DNA of 64,000 nt from Pseudomonas palmensis (lineage in GTDB: Bacteria > Pseudomonadota > Gammaproteobacteria > Pseudomonadales > Pseudomonadaceae): contig NZ_JAFKEC010000005.1 in NCBI RefSeq assembly GCF_017848315.1, positions 1-64,000 on the forward strand. The letters run 5' to 3'. Both the position numbers and the translations under genes were made by a program. The notes under the pieces are model-generated. The model saw only the letters and a list, made by a program, of their open reading frames with translations. It did not search any database and was not told where the DNA came from. Positions 33,899-44,011 of this stretch are shown here, in pieces. Each line of letters starts with the position of its first letter. Within the stretch, counting starts at the first letter, position 1.

Positions 33899-33954
33899 TG
33901 TACACGTATTGTTATTTGTACAAGATATTTGCAGGTTAGAGGGAAATTTGTACA
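33899..33954 (-). promoter_or_regulatory. Three TGTACA sites including a TGTACA-N12-TGTACA repeat, candidate PplR/LitR operator
   Basis: TGTACA lies at 33899-33904, 33917-33922 and 33949-33954, upstream of the SnoaL-like gene. The first two are spaced exactly as T(G/A)TACA-N12-TGTACA, the direct repeat reported for the light-responsive MerR-family PplR1 of P. putida. The region is AT-rich, as expected for a MerR-type promoter. Confidence 0.7.
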
Positions 33955-34041
33955 AGTCAATTCATCCCTGCAGATTTTGCTGCAGGGAGATGGACGCAGG
34001 GGCAGGGGCAAGGCGAGGGAGAACGCAGGACGCAGAAAGCA

Positions 34042-34067
34042 GAAAAGCGCCCCAAGGGGCGCTTTTC
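34042..34067 (-). terminator. Terminator of tRNA-Leu
   Basis: A 12-bp perfect stem (GAAAAGCGCCCC with its complement) ends in TTTTC on the minus strand, just after the tRNA. Confidence 0.85.
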
Positions 34068-34073
34068 AGAAGA

Positions 34074-34158
34074 TGGTGCGAGTGGCGGGACTCGAACCCG
34101 CAAGGCTCACGCCGGCAGATTTTAAGTCTGCTGTGTATACCAATTCCACCACACTCGC
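34074..34158 (-). tRNA. tRNA-Leu (UAA)
   Basis: The 85-nt gene is class II with a long variable arm and encodes its CCA. The acceptor GCGAGTG pairs with CACTCGC, discriminator A. The anticodon loop CTTAAAA gives UAA (34122-34124 on the minus strand). The T-arm GCGGGTTCGAGTCCCGC is canonical. Confidence 0.96.
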
Positions 34159-34267
34159 ACGGATCATCCGGCTGCAAGGTCAGGCACAGGGTGTGTGCGA
34201 CACTTTACCTTCCGGATCAAGGCGGCTTTATAACTCATCGTTATATTCGAGTCAACTCGCGCACCCG

Positions 34268-34972
34268 CTACTTTGCCATGTAACGCCGCAGCCAGCGACG
34301 CGGAATCAGCAGTGACACGATGGCCAGTGCCAAGGCGAAGCCACCGCAGGCCATCAGCGCCGCCAGGCCGTAGCGGTGCTCCAGCAGCCCGCCCAGCACT
34401 GCGCCGCCGAACATGCCGGACCACGGCACCAGTTGCACGCGCCAGCCCGGACGCCGCTCCCCCATCAGCCAGCGGCCCAGGCCGCGGCCAAAGCGCGACA
34501 GGGCGCCGGTTACATAGGTCAGCCCGATGGGCAGCCCGTTCACCTCTTCGACCGCCGCATTGAGCATGCCCATGGCGATGATCGCGCCCAGCAGCGCCGG
34601 CAACTGCGCCTGCGCGCCCCACAGGCCTGCCCCCAGCAGCAGTGCCGCCGACAGGGCGAGCAGCGGCCATGCTCGCTTGGCGCTCAGGCGGGCGATGATC
34701 ACCCCCAGCGCGTTGCCGGCAATGAAGGCGCCGATCAGCAGGGCCAGGCGGGCCACCAGTGCCCAGTGCGCATCGCCCAGGGCGACGGCCATGCGCGTGG
34801 TGTTGCCGCTCATGAAAGAAACGAAATCGCCGGTGGCGAGAAAGCCGATGGCGTCGGTCATGCCCGCCAGCACCGACAGGGCGGCGACGAAAAACAACCC
34901 GACGCGGCCCCGGCGCTTGTAGACGAGGGTAGTCAGCGGCCCGCGTTGGCCCTGTGGGCGCTCTGGCAGCAT
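34268..34972 (-). CDS. DUF1275 (YoaK-type) membrane protein
   Basis: The 234-residue protein has about six helices and the DUF1275 signature ALSVLAGMTDAIGFLATGDF followed by VSFMSGNTTRMAVAL. The family is widespread, with no proven transport substrate. It is followed closely on the upstream side by the small gene at 34987 on the same strand (14 bp), so the two may be co-transcribed. Confidence 0.88.
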   Translation of the reverse strand: MLPERPQGQRGPLTTLVYKRRGRVGLFFVAALSVLAGMTDAIGFLATGDFVSFMSGNTTRMAVALGDAHWALVARLALLIGAFIAGNALGVIIARLSAKRAWPLLALSAALLLGAGLWGAQAQLPALLGAIIAMGMLNAAVEEVNGLPIGLTYVTGALSRFGRGLGRWLMGERRPGWRVQLVPWSGMFGGAVLGGLLEHRYGLAALMACGGFALALAIVSLLIPRRWLRRYMAK

Positions 34973-34986
34973 GGGCGTCTCCGGGG

Positions 34987-35199
34987 CTAGGGTTCGATGC
35001 GGTCGGCCACGCTGCGCAACTGGTCGATCGATGCCTGCAGCCCATTGATGCTGCGCTGCACTTCCAGGGCATCCTGCGGGTGGGCCGAGTGCTGCAGGTA
35101 GCGCGCATGCCCGGCCATTTCGCGCGCGATCTGCTCCAGATTGGCGGCGGTGTGCTCCAGGTCATCGTGAATGCCTTTCATCCTTGCATCTGTGGTCAA
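34987..35199 (-). CDS. Small helical protein, unknown
   Basis: The product of up to 70 residues is predicted to be a helical hairpin (IHDDLEHTAANLEQIAREMA and QRSINGLQASIDQLRSVAD). Start choice is open: a TTG at 35199 close behind GGAAGGA, or an ATG at 35181. No family is recognised; it probably shares a transcript with the DUF1275 gene. Confidence 0.5.
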   Translation of the reverse strand: MTTDARMKGIHDDLEHTAANLEQIAREMAGHARYLQHSAHPQDALEVQRSINGLQASIDQLRSVADRIEP

Positions 35200-35450
35200 C
35201 GTCCTTCCCCCGGTTGCGCTTGCACCTGTGGACTATAACAAGTTGCCCCCTGGCCCGGAACGATTTCCCCGGGCACTGCCCGGATAGGTGAGCACCCGTT
35301 GACACCGGGCAATCACTGCGCCACTGTTCCGCCAGTGATTTATCGTTCACGTCCTGCAGGTCGATACGACTGTTTCGAAATTACGGAATTGCAGAGGCGC
35401 CCGGTTGTCTACCTTCTCATTGTCCTCACTGCGGTGCCTGCGGGTTTGCC

Positions 35451-36614
35451 ATGGATTCTTCCCAGCGCTCTGACCTTCAAACCATGCACGCCAGCCGCTA
35501 TGAGCAGTTGGTGCAGACCGTTGCGGACTACGCCATCTATATGCTCGACCTCGAGGGCCATGTGGTGTCGTGGAACCTGGGGGCCCAGCGCATCAAGGGC
35601 TACAACGCCGACGAGGTCATCGGTCGGCACTTCTCGATGTTCTTCACGCCGCAGGATTGCGCCGAAGGCCGGCCTGGCTGGTTGCTCAATCGTGCGCTGA
35701 GCACCGGCGGGGCACAGGACGAAGGCTGGCGCATGCGCAAGGACGGCACGCAGTTCTGGGCCCTGGCGGCACTGGATGTGATTCGGGACGAGCAGGGCGA
35801 GGTGGTCGGGCTGGCGAAAATCACCCGCGACATCACCGATCGTCGGGAAGCCGCATTACAGTTGGACGCCATGCGTGCGCAGCTGTTCCAGTCGCAGAAG
35901 CTGGAAGCCCTCGGCCAGCTTACCGGGGGCATGGCCCACGATTTCAACAATCTGCTCACGATCATCATCGGCTCGGCCAAGCTGGCCATGACCTCTCGCG
36001 ACCCGCAGCGTACCGAGCGCCTGTTGCAGCATATCGTCGATGCCGGCGAACGCGGCAGCCAGGTGACCCAGCAGTTGCTCGGGTTTGCCCGGCGCAAGGT
36101 GCAGAGCACAAGCCGGGTCGATGTGGCGCAGTTGGTCCGGGCGAGCCAGGCGTTGCTGTCCCAGGCGCTGCCCAAGGGCATCGAATTGCAGGTAGATATC
36201 CAGGGCGAGGTATCGGATATCGAGGTGGACAGCGGCCAGTTGCAGATGGTGCTGCTCAACCTGATCTTCAACGCCCGTGACGCCATGGATGCCGAGGGGC
36301 GCATCGAACTGGTTGCACGCAACCAGGTGCTGCAGGGGGAGTGGGACGGGCTGGTTGGCGATCATGTGCTCATCAGCGTGCGCGACCCCGGACGTGGTAT
36401 CGATGCTGCGGTGTTGCCGCGCATCTTCGAACCGTTTTTCACCACCAAGAGTTTTGGCAAGGGAACCGGCCTGGGGTTGAGCCAGGCCTACGGTTTTGCC
36501 AAGCAGAGCAACGGTTGCATCAGGGTCGAGAGCGAAAGCGGTCGCGGCACCTGCATGACCCTGTGCCTGCCGGCATGGCAGCCACCCCAGCCCGACAACC
36601 TTCAAAGCGAGTGA
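35451..36614 (+). CDS. PAS-domain sensor histidine kinase
   Basis: The 387-residue soluble kinase has one PAS-PAC module (about residues 18-135, [20 protein letters not shown]), a dimerisation/phosphoacceptor helix with [18 protein letters not shown] (His near 160), and a HATPase domain with N-box [11 protein letters not shown] and G-boxes DPGRGI and [14 protein letters not shown]. The PAS lacks the LOV cysteine motif, so it is not a flavin-cysteine blue-light sensor. Its PAS is closely similar to those in the GGDEF-EAL protein at 7674. Seven bp downstream lies a KaiC-like gene, then a receiver-only regulator, which suggests one signalling unit. Confidence 0.9.
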   Translation: MDSSQRSDLQTMHASRYEQLVQTVADYAIYMLDLEGHVVSWNLGAQRIKGYNADEVIGRHFSMFFTPQDCAEGRPGWLLNRALSTGGAQDEGWRMRKDGTQFWALAALDVIRDEQGEVVGLAKITRDITDRREAALQLDAMRAQLFQSQKLEALGQLTGGMAHDFNNLLTIIIGSAKLAMTSRDPQRTERLLQHIVDAGERGSQVTQQLLGFARRKVQSTSRVDVAQLVRASQALLSQALPKGIELQVDIQGEVSDIEVDSGQLQMVLLNLIFNARDAMDAEGRIELVARNQVLQGEWDGLVGDHVLISVRDPGRGIDAAVLPRIFEPFFTTKSFGKGTGLGLSQAYGFAKQSNGCIRVESESGRGTCMTLCLPAWQPPQPDNLQSE

Positions 36615-36621
36615 ACCTATC

Positions 36622-38064
36622 GTGGAGCAGCTCAAGCGTCTTGCTACAGGCATCGAAGGTCTGGACGACCTGCTCAAGGGCGGCCTTGTGGCCGGCTCGT
36701 CCTATATCGTCCAGGGTCGCCCGGGCTCGGGCAAGACCATCCTGGCCAACCAGTTGGCGTTCAACCATGTGGCCACGGGCGGGCGGGTGCTGGTGGCGAC
36801 GCTGCTGAGCGAGTCCCATGAGCGTCTGTTCCAGTACCTGTCCACCCTGAGCTTTTTCGACCCTGCGCTGGTGGGCAACCAGCTGCAGTTCGTCAGTGCC
36901 TTCGATACCCTCGAAAGCGAGGGGCTGGAGGCGGTGGTCAAGCTGCTGCGCGGTGAAATCGGCCGCCAGGGCGCCTCCCTGCTGATTGTCGACGGCCTGC
37001 TCAATGCACGTTCACGCGCCGAAAACGTGCTCGACACCAAGAAGTTCATTTCAGAGCTGCAAGGCCATGCCGCGTTTGCCGGCTGCACCTTGCTGCTGCT
37101 TACCAGTTCGCGCCTGGATGACGGCAGCCCGGAACACACCATGGTCGATGGCGTCATCGAGCTGGGCGAGGACCTGTACGGCGCACGTTCGGTGCGACGC
37201 ATCCAGTTGCGCAAGACCCGCGGCAGCGGGGCGCTGTCCGGGGTGCACGAATGCGAGATCACCGAGCAGGGGCTGAAGGTGTATCCGCGCCTTGAAGCAC
37301 TCTACAGCCACCCCTCCAGCCCGGGCAGCGAGGTGTTGACCCGCGTCGGCACGGGCCTGGCCAGTCTCGATGGCTTGCTGGGCGGGGGCTTTCCCAGCGC
37401 TTCGGTCTCACTGGCGATGGGGCCGTCGGGTATTGGCAAGACCTCCCTGGGCCTGAGTTTTCTGGCCGGTGCCACAGTGGCCGAGCCGGGCCTGCATTTC
37501 GGCTTCTACGAGACCCCGCAGCGCTTGCGCATCAAGGCCAGGGCCATCGGTATCGATCTGCCGGCACTGGAGAAAAGCGGGGCGGTGCACCTGGCCTGGC
37601 AGCCCACTACCGAAGGGTTGCTCGATGGCGTGGGCGCCCGTTTGCTCAGCCATGTACGCAAGCACCGCATCAAACGGGTGCTGATCGACAGCCTGGGCGC
37701 GTTTGCCCGGCTCGCCACCAACCAGGGGCGGCTCAACGAGTTCTTCCGTGCGCTGATGGGCGAGCTGCGTGCCGAGGATGTGACGGTGTTGGCGACCTGG
37801 GAGATGCGCGACCTGTTCGGCTCTGAAATCAACGCACCCGCGTCGGAGCTGTCGTCGATCGTCGACAACCTGTTCCTGATGCGTTTCGTCGAGCTGGACG
37901 CCGAGCTCAAACGCTTGCTGTCGATCCTCAAGGTGCGCGACAGTGAATACGATCCGGCCCTGCTGGAGCTGGTCATCCGTTCGACAGGCATCGAGCTCGA
38001 CAAGGCGTTCGTTCAGGCGAGCGCGGTGATGTCGGGCACCGCTTCATCGGCGCAAGGGGCATGA
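36622..38064 (+). CDS. KaiC-like tandem RecA-fold ATPase
   Basis: The 480-residue protein has two KaiC/RecA-type ATPase domains. Domain 1 (about residues 5-235) has Walker A GRPGSGKT and Walker B SLLIVDGL. Domain 2 (about 245-475) has Walker A GPSGIGKT and Walker B RVLIDSLG. Length and layout match cyanobacterial KaiC, but no kaiA or kaiB is in the window. In domain 2 the usual phosphorylated Ser/Thr pair of clock KaiC is not apparent at the expected place. Proteins of this group in proteobacteria are tied to histidine kinases and stress adaptation. The GTG start overlaps no gene. Confidence 0.9.
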   Translation: MEQLKRLATGIEGLDDLLKGGLVAGSSYIVQGRPGSGKTILANQLAFNHVATGGRVLVATLLSESHERLFQYLSTLSFFDPALVGNQLQFVSAFDTLESEGLEAVVKLLRGEIGRQGASLLIVDGLLNARSRAENVLDTKKFISELQGHAAFAGCTLLLLTSSRLDDGSPEHTMVDGVIELGEDLYGARSVRRIQLRKTRGSGALSGVHECEITEQGLKVYPRLEALYSHPSSPGSEVLTRVGTGLASLDGLLGGGFPSASVSLAMGPSGIGKTSLGLSFLAGATVAEPGLHFGFYETPQRLRIKARAIGIDLPALEKSGAVHLAWQPTTEGLLDGVGARLLSHVRKHRIKRVLIDSLGAFARLATNQGRLNEFFRALMGELRAEDVTVLATWEMRDLFGSEINAPASELSSIVDNLFLMRFVELDAELKRLLSILKVRDSEYDPALLELVIRSTGIELDKAFVQASAVMSGTASSAQGA

Positions 38065-38083
38065 AAGCCCTGGGCTGGCAGCC

Positions 38084-38476
38084 ATGAGCACGATTCTGGT
38101 CGTGGACGACGAGTATGTGATCGCCGATATCCTGGGGTATGCCCTGGAGGACGCCGGCTACAAGGTCGAGAAGGCGCCCAATGGCAAGACGGCCCTGGAC
38201 GTGCTGGAGAAGGTGCGAATCGACCTGGTCATCACCGACTACATGATGCCGATAATGAATGGCGAGGAGTTGGCCAAAGCGATTCGCAGCAATGCGCAGT
38301 TTGCGGACCTACCGGTCATTCTCATGAGCGGGGCCCAGGCAAGTATCGGCAAAGCCATACCTGACCTGTTTTCTGCAGTGTTCGACAAGCCGTTCGATAC
38401 TGCCAGCATGGTGGCCAGGGTCAGGGCATTCATCGGTGTGGCGGAGGCCGGGCGGGATACGCCAGAGCTTCAGTGA
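38084..38476 (+). CDS. Single-domain response regulator (receiver only)
   Basis: The 130-residue protein is a CheY-like receiver: acidic pocket LVVDDEY, phosphoacceptor Asp in LVITDYMMPIMNGEEL (near residue 53), Ser in VILMSGA, and Lys in AVFDKPFD. It has no output domain. It starts 19 bp after the KaiC-like gene and is likely phosphorylated by the adjacent PAS kinase. Its partner could be the KaiC-like ATPase. Confidence 0.92.
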   Translation: MSTILVVDDEYVIADILGYALEDAGYKVEKAPNGKTALDVLEKVRIDLVITDYMMPIMNGEELAKAIRSNAQFADLPVILMSGAQASIGKAIPDLFSAVFDKPFDTASMVARVRAFIGVAEAGRDTPELQ

Positions 38477-38524
38477 ACCGTGTTGCCGGGACCAAGCGCA
38501 TCCGTGCGACTCGATTAGCCCTGG

Positions 38525-38722
38525 TTACTGATGATCATCCCCCTTCTCCGGCGCCGGGCTGCCGGCTTGAATGCGCTTGTAAATCTCTTCACGGTGCACC
38601 TGGACATCTTTGGGTGCATCGATGCCGATCCTCACTTGCATCCCCTTGACCCCTAGAATGGTGACCTTGATGTCATCATTGATGACGATGCTTTCGCCAA
38701 CTTTGCGGGTGAGTATCAGCAT
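38525..38722 (-). CDS. csrA: Carbon storage regulator CsrA/Rsm family RNA-binding protein
   Basis: The 65-residue protein is a full CsrA homologue: [39 protein letters not shown] and [11 protein letters not shown] (the Arg of VHREEI contacts RNA). It binds GGA motifs near ribosome sites and represses translation; pseudomonads hold several copies (RsmA, RsmE, RsmI). The sequence is closer to RsmE-like forms than to RsmA, but naming a paralogue is uncertain. AAGGAG precedes the ATG. It is convergent with the KaiC cassette. Confidence 0.95.
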   Translation of the reverse strand: MLILTRKVGESIVINDDIKVTILGVKGMQVRIGIDAPKDVQVHREEIYKRIQAGSPAPEKGDDHQ

Positions 38723-39037
38723 GTACTTCTCCTTGGTAACTTTGAATGCCTTGCAGGCGGTAGCTGCACAGGCCGGGTGTGCGCGGTGGCACAGCCGTCT
38801 TTCCCTTCATTAAAGACGCATTCGATGGAAATTAATTCCCCGAGCACAAGATTCTGTTGAGGTCTTTAGTCACAGGTTCCGATTGGGCAGATGGGCAATT
38901 ACGCACAACCGGTATCGCCCATGGACGCAAGCATAGGGGGCTTCAACGCATATGGGAAATTTCTCTGCCTGATGGGGGATATGTCTTTTTTCTATGGAAC
39001 GGCGGCGTTTAAAAAGTAGGGTTATTTAATGTGCTAG
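38723..39037. other. Intergenic region upstream of csrA
   Basis: These 315 bp lie between the csrA start and the stop of the topoisomerase gene, both on the minus strand. It should hold the csrA promoter. The right part (38940-39050) is AT-rich. I see no small gene, repeat or clear terminator. Confidence 0.4.
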
Positions 39038-40075
39038 TTAATGATTTTCATTCGTATCGCATGCATTCAATGTCATGAGAAAACGTGCCAGGGCCACCTC
39101 GGCCAGCTCCATGCGCTGGCGCGCCCGTGGCCGTGGCAGCGCGTGGAGCTCGCCCAGCACGAAGCGCTCCAGCAGCGCCGGGTGCACATAGCTGCGCCGG
39201 CATACGGCGGGGGTATTGCCCAGTCGCGACGCCACCTGCTTGAGCATGGCCACGATCTGTCGGCGCGCTTCGGTTTCCGGTTGCCATTGCAGCTCGCGCA
39301 GCAACTCCAGCGCCAGCGCGCTGCCGGCCCAGGTGCGATAGTCCTTGGCGGTGAAGTCGGCACCGGTCAATTGCTGCAGGTAGGCGTTCACGTCCGCCGA
39401 ACCGACGGTGTGACATTGCCCCAGCGCGTCCTGCCACTGGAACAGGTCCTGGCCCGGCAGTTCCAGGCAGCGCTTGACGATGCGTGCCAGGCGCCGGTCC
39501 TTGAGGGTCACCTGGTGCTCGATGCCGCTCTTGCCGCGAAAGCGAAACCGTATTGCGCTGCCTTCGACCTGCACATGGCGAGTGCGCAGCGTGGTCAGCC
39601 CGTAGGAGCGGTTGTCGCGGGCATACTGACGGTTGCCCACGCGGATCAGCGTGTTGTCGAGCAGGCTGACCACCAGTGCCATGACCTTTTCGCGGTCCAG
39701 GCCGGGCCGCGCCAGGTGCTCGTCGAGTTGCTTGCGCAGCCTCGGCAGGCGTTTGGCGAAGGCCAGCATGCGGTCGTACTTGTGGCTGTCGCGCAGTTCG
39801 CGCCAGTCGGGGTGATAGCGGTACTGCTTGCGACCACGTGCGTCGCGTCCGGTGGCTTGCAGGTGGCCGCGCGGGTCGGCGCAGATCCATACATCGGTAT
39901 AGGCCGGCGGTATGGCCAGCGCCTTGATGCGGGCCAGGGTATCCGGTGCGGTGATGCGCTGGCCGTGGGCGTCGAAATAGGCGAAGTGCTTGCGCAGCAG
40001 ACGCCGATGGAAACCGGGGCGGCTGTCATCCACGTAATGCAGGCCACTGGGCAAAGGGGGCAGGTCGACACTCAT
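39038..40075 (-). CDS. DNA topoisomerase IB (poxvirus type)
   Basis: The 345-residue enzyme matches bacterial type IB topoisomerases: QYRYHPDWRELRDSHKYDRM in the N-terminal half, NRSYGLTTLRTRHV and GKSGIEHQV in the catalytic core, KDYRTWAGS, and the nucleophilic Tyr in CRRSYVHPALLE. It relaxes both positive and negative supercoils by a 3'-phosphotyrosine intermediate. The start at 40075 fits the family; an in-frame start at 40126 would add 17 residues and almost touch modC. Confidence 0.9.
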   Translation of the reverse strand: MSVDLPPLPSGLHYVDDSRPGFHRRLLRKHFAYFDAHGQRITAPDTLARIKALAIPPAYTDVWICADPRGHLQATGRDARGRKQYRYHPDWRELRDSHKYDRMLAFAKRLPRLRKQLDEHLARPGLDREKVMALVVSLLDNTLIRVGNRQYARDNRSYGLTTLRTRHVQVEGSAIRFRFRGKSGIEHQVTLKDRRLARIVKRCLELPGQDLFQWQDALGQCHTVGSADVNAYLQQLTGADFTAKDYRTWAGSALALELLRELQWQPETEARRQIVAMLKQVASRLGNTPAVCRRSYVHPALLERFVLGELHALPRPRARQRMELAEVALARFLMTLNACDTNENH

Positions 40076-40127
40076 GCTGGGCGCTCGCGTAGGGGCTCTG
40101 ACGATGGACAGCAGCCGTTCGCGCAAG

Positions 40128-41216
40128 TTAGCCCAGCAATGCCACCGATTTTATCTGCGCCCACAACTGCTGGCCTTCGTGCAGCCCCAACTGGTCGCTC
40201 GAGTAGCGCGTCACCCGCGCCAGCAGGGCTGTGCCATCGGCGTCCAGGCTCACCAGCATCTGCGCCGGGTTGTCACCGGCGCGCAGCGCGCACACGCGCA
40301 CCGGCAGGCGGTTGAGAATGCTCGAACGGCTGTCGTCGGCCAGGCTCAGGCTCACGTCGCGTGCCTGGACCTTGACCCGCAGGCGCGCCCCCGGGGCCAG
40401 CGCCTCGTGGGTGAGGCGCAACCTGAGGTCGCTGCCCGGCAGTTTCAGGTCCAGCAACTGGTAGGCCGCGTCGTGGGCGTCCACCTCGCCCTCGATGACC
40501 ACCCCGGCGTCCTCCTGCAGGGCCAGCGGCAGGTCCAGGCGGGCCAGGGTCTGGCTGATCGGCCCGCTGGCCTGCACCTTGCCCTGTTCGAGCAGCACCA
40601 GGTGATCGGCCAGGCGCGCCACTTCGTCCTGCGCATGGCTGACGTAGATCAGCGGGATCTGCAACTGGTCGTGCAGGCGCTCCAGGTACGGCAGGATCTC
40701 GCGTTTGCGCGGGCCGTCCAGGGCTGCCAGGGGTTCGTCCATCAGCAGCACCTTGGGGCTGGTGAGCAGCGCACGGGCGATCCCCACGCGCTGTCGTTCA
40801 CCGCCCGACAGGGTGTCCGGCTTGCGCGCGAGCAGGTGGCTGATGCCCAGCAGCTCGCAGGCGTGCTCCAGGCCGACCTGGCGCTGGTGCTGGGCGATGC
40901 GTCGCCAGCCGAAGATCAGGTTGTTCTTCACGCTCAGGTGGGGGAACAGGCTGGCTTCCTGGAACACATAGCCGATGGGGCGCTGGTGGGGCGGCATGAA
41001 ATACTGGCGTGCGGAATCCTGCCAGACCTCGCCATTGACCTCGATGTAGGCCTGGTCGGCCCGCTCCAGGCCTGCCAGGCAGCGCAGGCAGGTGGTCTTG
41101 CCCGAGCCCGAATGGCCGAACAGGGCGCTGACACCGCGCCCGGGCAGTTGCAGGTCGACATCCAGTCGGAAATCGTCGAAGGCCACCTGCAACCGGGCCT
41201 GGATCAATGCACTCAT
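40128..41216 (-). CDS. modC: Molybdate ABC transporter ATPase ModC
   Basis: The 362-residue ATPase has Walker [11 protein letters not shown]-loop [10 protein letters not shown], signature [15 protein letters not shown] and Walker [15 protein letters not shown]-terminal Mop (molybdopterin/TOBE) domain follows (about residues 290-355, [10 protein letters not shown]). It energises molybdate import with ModB and ModA. It starts 3 bp after modB on the same strand. Confidence 0.96.
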   Translation of the reverse strand: MSALIQARLQVAFDDFRLDVDLQLPGRGVSALFGHSGSGKTTCLRCLAGLERADQAYIEVNGEVWQDSARQYFMPPHQRPIGYVFQEASLFPHLSVKNNLIFGWRRIAQHQRQVGLEHACELLGISHLLARKPDTLSGGERQRVGIARALLTSPKVLLMDEPLAALDGPRKREILPYLERLHDQLQIPLIYVSHAQDEVARLADHLVLLEQGKVQASGPISQTLARLDLPLALQEDAGVVIEGEVDAHDAAYQLLDLKLPGSDLRLRLTHEALAPGARLRVKVQARDVSLSLADDSRSSILNRLPVRVCALRAGDNPAQMLVSLDADGTALLARVTRYSSDQLGLHEGQQLWAQIKSVALLG

Positions 41217-41219
41217 CGG

Positions 41220-41899
41220 TCAGCTCCAGGCCGGCTTGCCGCGGCGGCTGGCGTACAGCGCCAGCAGCACCAGGAACGAGAACACCAGCATGGCGCCGGC
41301 CAGCCAGTGGGCCTGCATGTACTCCATGGCCTCGACATGGTCGAAGATCTGCACGGAAACCACGCGGGTCTTGTCGGGAATATTGCCGCCGATCATCAGC
41401 ACCACGCCGAACTCGCCGACGGTGTGGGCAAAGCCCAGGATGCTCGCGGTAATGAAGCCAGGGCGGGCCAGGGGCAGCACCACGCTGAAAAAGCAGTCCC
41501 ACGGGCTGGCGCGCAAGGTGGCAGCCACCTCCAGCGGGCGCTCGCCAATGGCGCTGAAGGCGTTTTGCAGCGGTTGCACCACGAACGGCATCGAGTACAC
41601 CACCGACCCGATCACCAGGCCTGTGAAACTGAACACCACGGTGCCCAGGCCCAGCGCCTGGGTGGCCTGGCCAAGCCAGCCGTGGGGGCCCAGTGCGATC
41701 AGCAGATAGAAGCCGATCACCGTGGGCGGCAACACCAGGGGCAAGGCCACGATCGCCCCGATCGGCCCGCGCAGCCAGGAGCGCGTGCGCGCCAGCCACC
41801 AGGCGATCGGGGTGCCGATCAGCAGCAGGATCAGGGTAGTCAGCGACGCCAGCTTGAACGTCAGCCAGATGGCGCCCAGGTCGCTGGCGTCCAGTGGCA

Positions 41900-41900
<1 letters not shown>
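41220..41900 (-). CDS. modB: Molybdate ABC transporter permease ModB
   Basis: The 226-residue inner-membrane permease has five to six helices and the EAA-type loop ([20 protein letters not shown]). Other family marks are [16 protein letters not shown] and [14 protein letters not shown]. Its ATG overlaps the modA stop (TGATG), so expression is coupled. It lies in the order modA-modB-modC. Confidence 0.96.
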
Positions 41901-42736
<836 letters not shown>

Positions 42737-43810
42737 TTACCGGGACATCAATGCCAGCGCCTTTTCTGCCAGTTGGCGCGTCAGTTCGGCCGCCGGCAGG
42801 GCTTGGCCAAGGCGCAGCGCCTGGCCGGCCCACAGGTTGCTGAAATCGCTGTTGCCCTGCGGCTCGCTGATGGCGCGAAGGGGCATCAAGGCGCCGCCGG
42901 CCAGGGGGAAGGCAGGGGCCAGGGGGCTCATCGGGCCCAACTCACGCATGATGCGGGTATTGATGCCGCGTGCCGGGCGCCCGGTAAACAGGTTGGTGAG
43001 CGCGGTATCGCTGGCCTGTGCGCTGTGCAGTGCCTGGCGATGCGCGGCCGAAACCTTGGCCTCGGGGCAGAACAGGTAGGCGGTGCCCAGCTGAACGGCC
43101 GAGGCGCCCAGTGCGAAGGCCGCCACAACACCGCGGGCATCGCCGATGCCGCCAGCCGCGATCACCGGCACCTTGACCGCATCGGCCACCTGGGGCACCA
43201 GCGCCAGGGTGCCGATCTGGGTGGTGAGGTCATCGCTCAGGAACATGCCGCGGTGCCCACCTGCTTCATAGCCCATGGCGATGATCGCGTCGCAGCCATT
43301 GGCTTCGAGCCAGCGTGCTTCCTCGACCGTGGTGGCACTGGACAGTACCTTGGCCCCGCTGGCCTTGACCCGTGCCAGAAGTTCGGGCGCAGGCAGGCCG
43401 AAGTGAAAGCTCACCACTGCAGGCTTGCAGTCTTCCACCAGCGCACAGCCCGCCGCGTCGAAGGGCGCGCGATTGGAGACCGGGGTGGTGGCGCCGAAGT
43501 CGGCACCCACTTCTTCGTAGTACGGCTTGAGTGCCTGCTTCCAGCGGATTGCACGTTCGCCATCGGCGGCGGGTGGCCGATGGCAGAAGAAATTGAGGTT
43601 GAGCGGGCCGCGACTGGCCTGGCTGAAGGTCGCGATTTCCTGGCGTATCTGCTCGGGGGTGAGCATCGCGCATGGCAGCGAGCCCAGCCCCCCGGCGTTA
43701 CTGACCGCGATGGCCATGGCCGACCCCGTGGCGCCCGCCATCGGTGCCTGGATGATGGGCAACTCGATACCGAGCAGGTCGAGGATACGTGGGTCCGGCC
43801 ATTGGCTCAT
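42737..43810 (-). CDS. Nitronate monooxygenase-like FMN enzyme (NMO/2-nitropropane dioxygenase family)
   Basis: The 357-residue TIM-barrel flavoprotein has the class I NMO marks: PIIQAPMAGATGSAMAIAVS at the start, VVSFHFGLP, AMGYEAGGHRG and VIAAGGIGDARGVVAAFALG with GTAYLFCPEA. It oxidises nitronates such as propionate-3-nitronate, or is an NADH:quinone reductase in some subgroups. Two small genes (44012 and 43837) lie directly upstream on the same strand and are likely co-transcribed. Confidence 0.9.
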   Translation of the reverse strand: MSQWPDPRILDLLGIELPIIQAPMAGATGSAMAIAVSNAGGLGSLPCAMLTPEQIRQEIATFSQASRGPLNLNFFCHRPPAADGERAIRWKQALKPYYEEVGADFGATTPVSNRAPFDAAGCALVEDCKPAVVSFHFGLPAPELLARVKASGAKVLSSATTVEEARWLEANGCDAIIAMGYEAGGHRGMFLSDDLTTQIGTLALVPQVADAVKVPVIAAGGIGDARGVVAAFALGASAVQLGTAYLFCPEAKVSAAHRQALHSAQASDTALTNLFTGRPARGINTRIMRELGPMSPLAPAFPLAGGALMPLRAISEPQGNSDFSNLWAGQALRLGQALPAAELTRQLAEKALALMSR

Positions 43811-43836
43811 CGCGGGGCTCCTTGTGTGGGCGTGGG

Positions 43837-44007
43837 TTACAGCGCCTTGCTTACCTTGATGTCGGTGATCTTGCTGAAGTCTTCGCCGTGCAGTTTGCGC
43901 AAGGCTTCCTCGAGCTGCTGTGGCGCCGTGCTGCTGAGCACGGCGAAGTCGAAACGACGCTCGCCGTCGAGGTTGTACTTGATGACGTACTTGATGTTTT
44001 CGCTCAT
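43837..44007 (-). CDS. Small protein (56 aa), unknown
   Basis: The short frame encodes MSENIKYVIKYNLDGERRFD and continues to KITDIKVSKAL. It is a compact soluble alpha/beta product with alternating beta strands (KYVIKYNL and FDFAVLSS) and one helix (QQLEEALRKLHG). It starts 4 bp after the DUF1883 stop and ends 26 bp before the NMO-like gene, so it sits inside an operon. The codon use is like that of its neighbours. No family is known to me. Confidence 0.7.
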   Translation of the reverse strand: MSENIKYVIKYNLDGERRFDFAVLSSTAPQQLEEALRKLHGEDFSKITDIKVSKAL

Positions 44008-44011
44008 GGGG

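Noticed and set aside
34074..34158. Second island at tRNA-Leu
   Set aside because: Both sides hold ordinary chromosomal genes and no integrase trace or repeat of the tRNA end was seen.
36622..38064. A circadian clock
   Set aside because: Only a KaiC-like protein is present; kaiA and kaiB are absent from the window and the clock phosphosites are not apparent.
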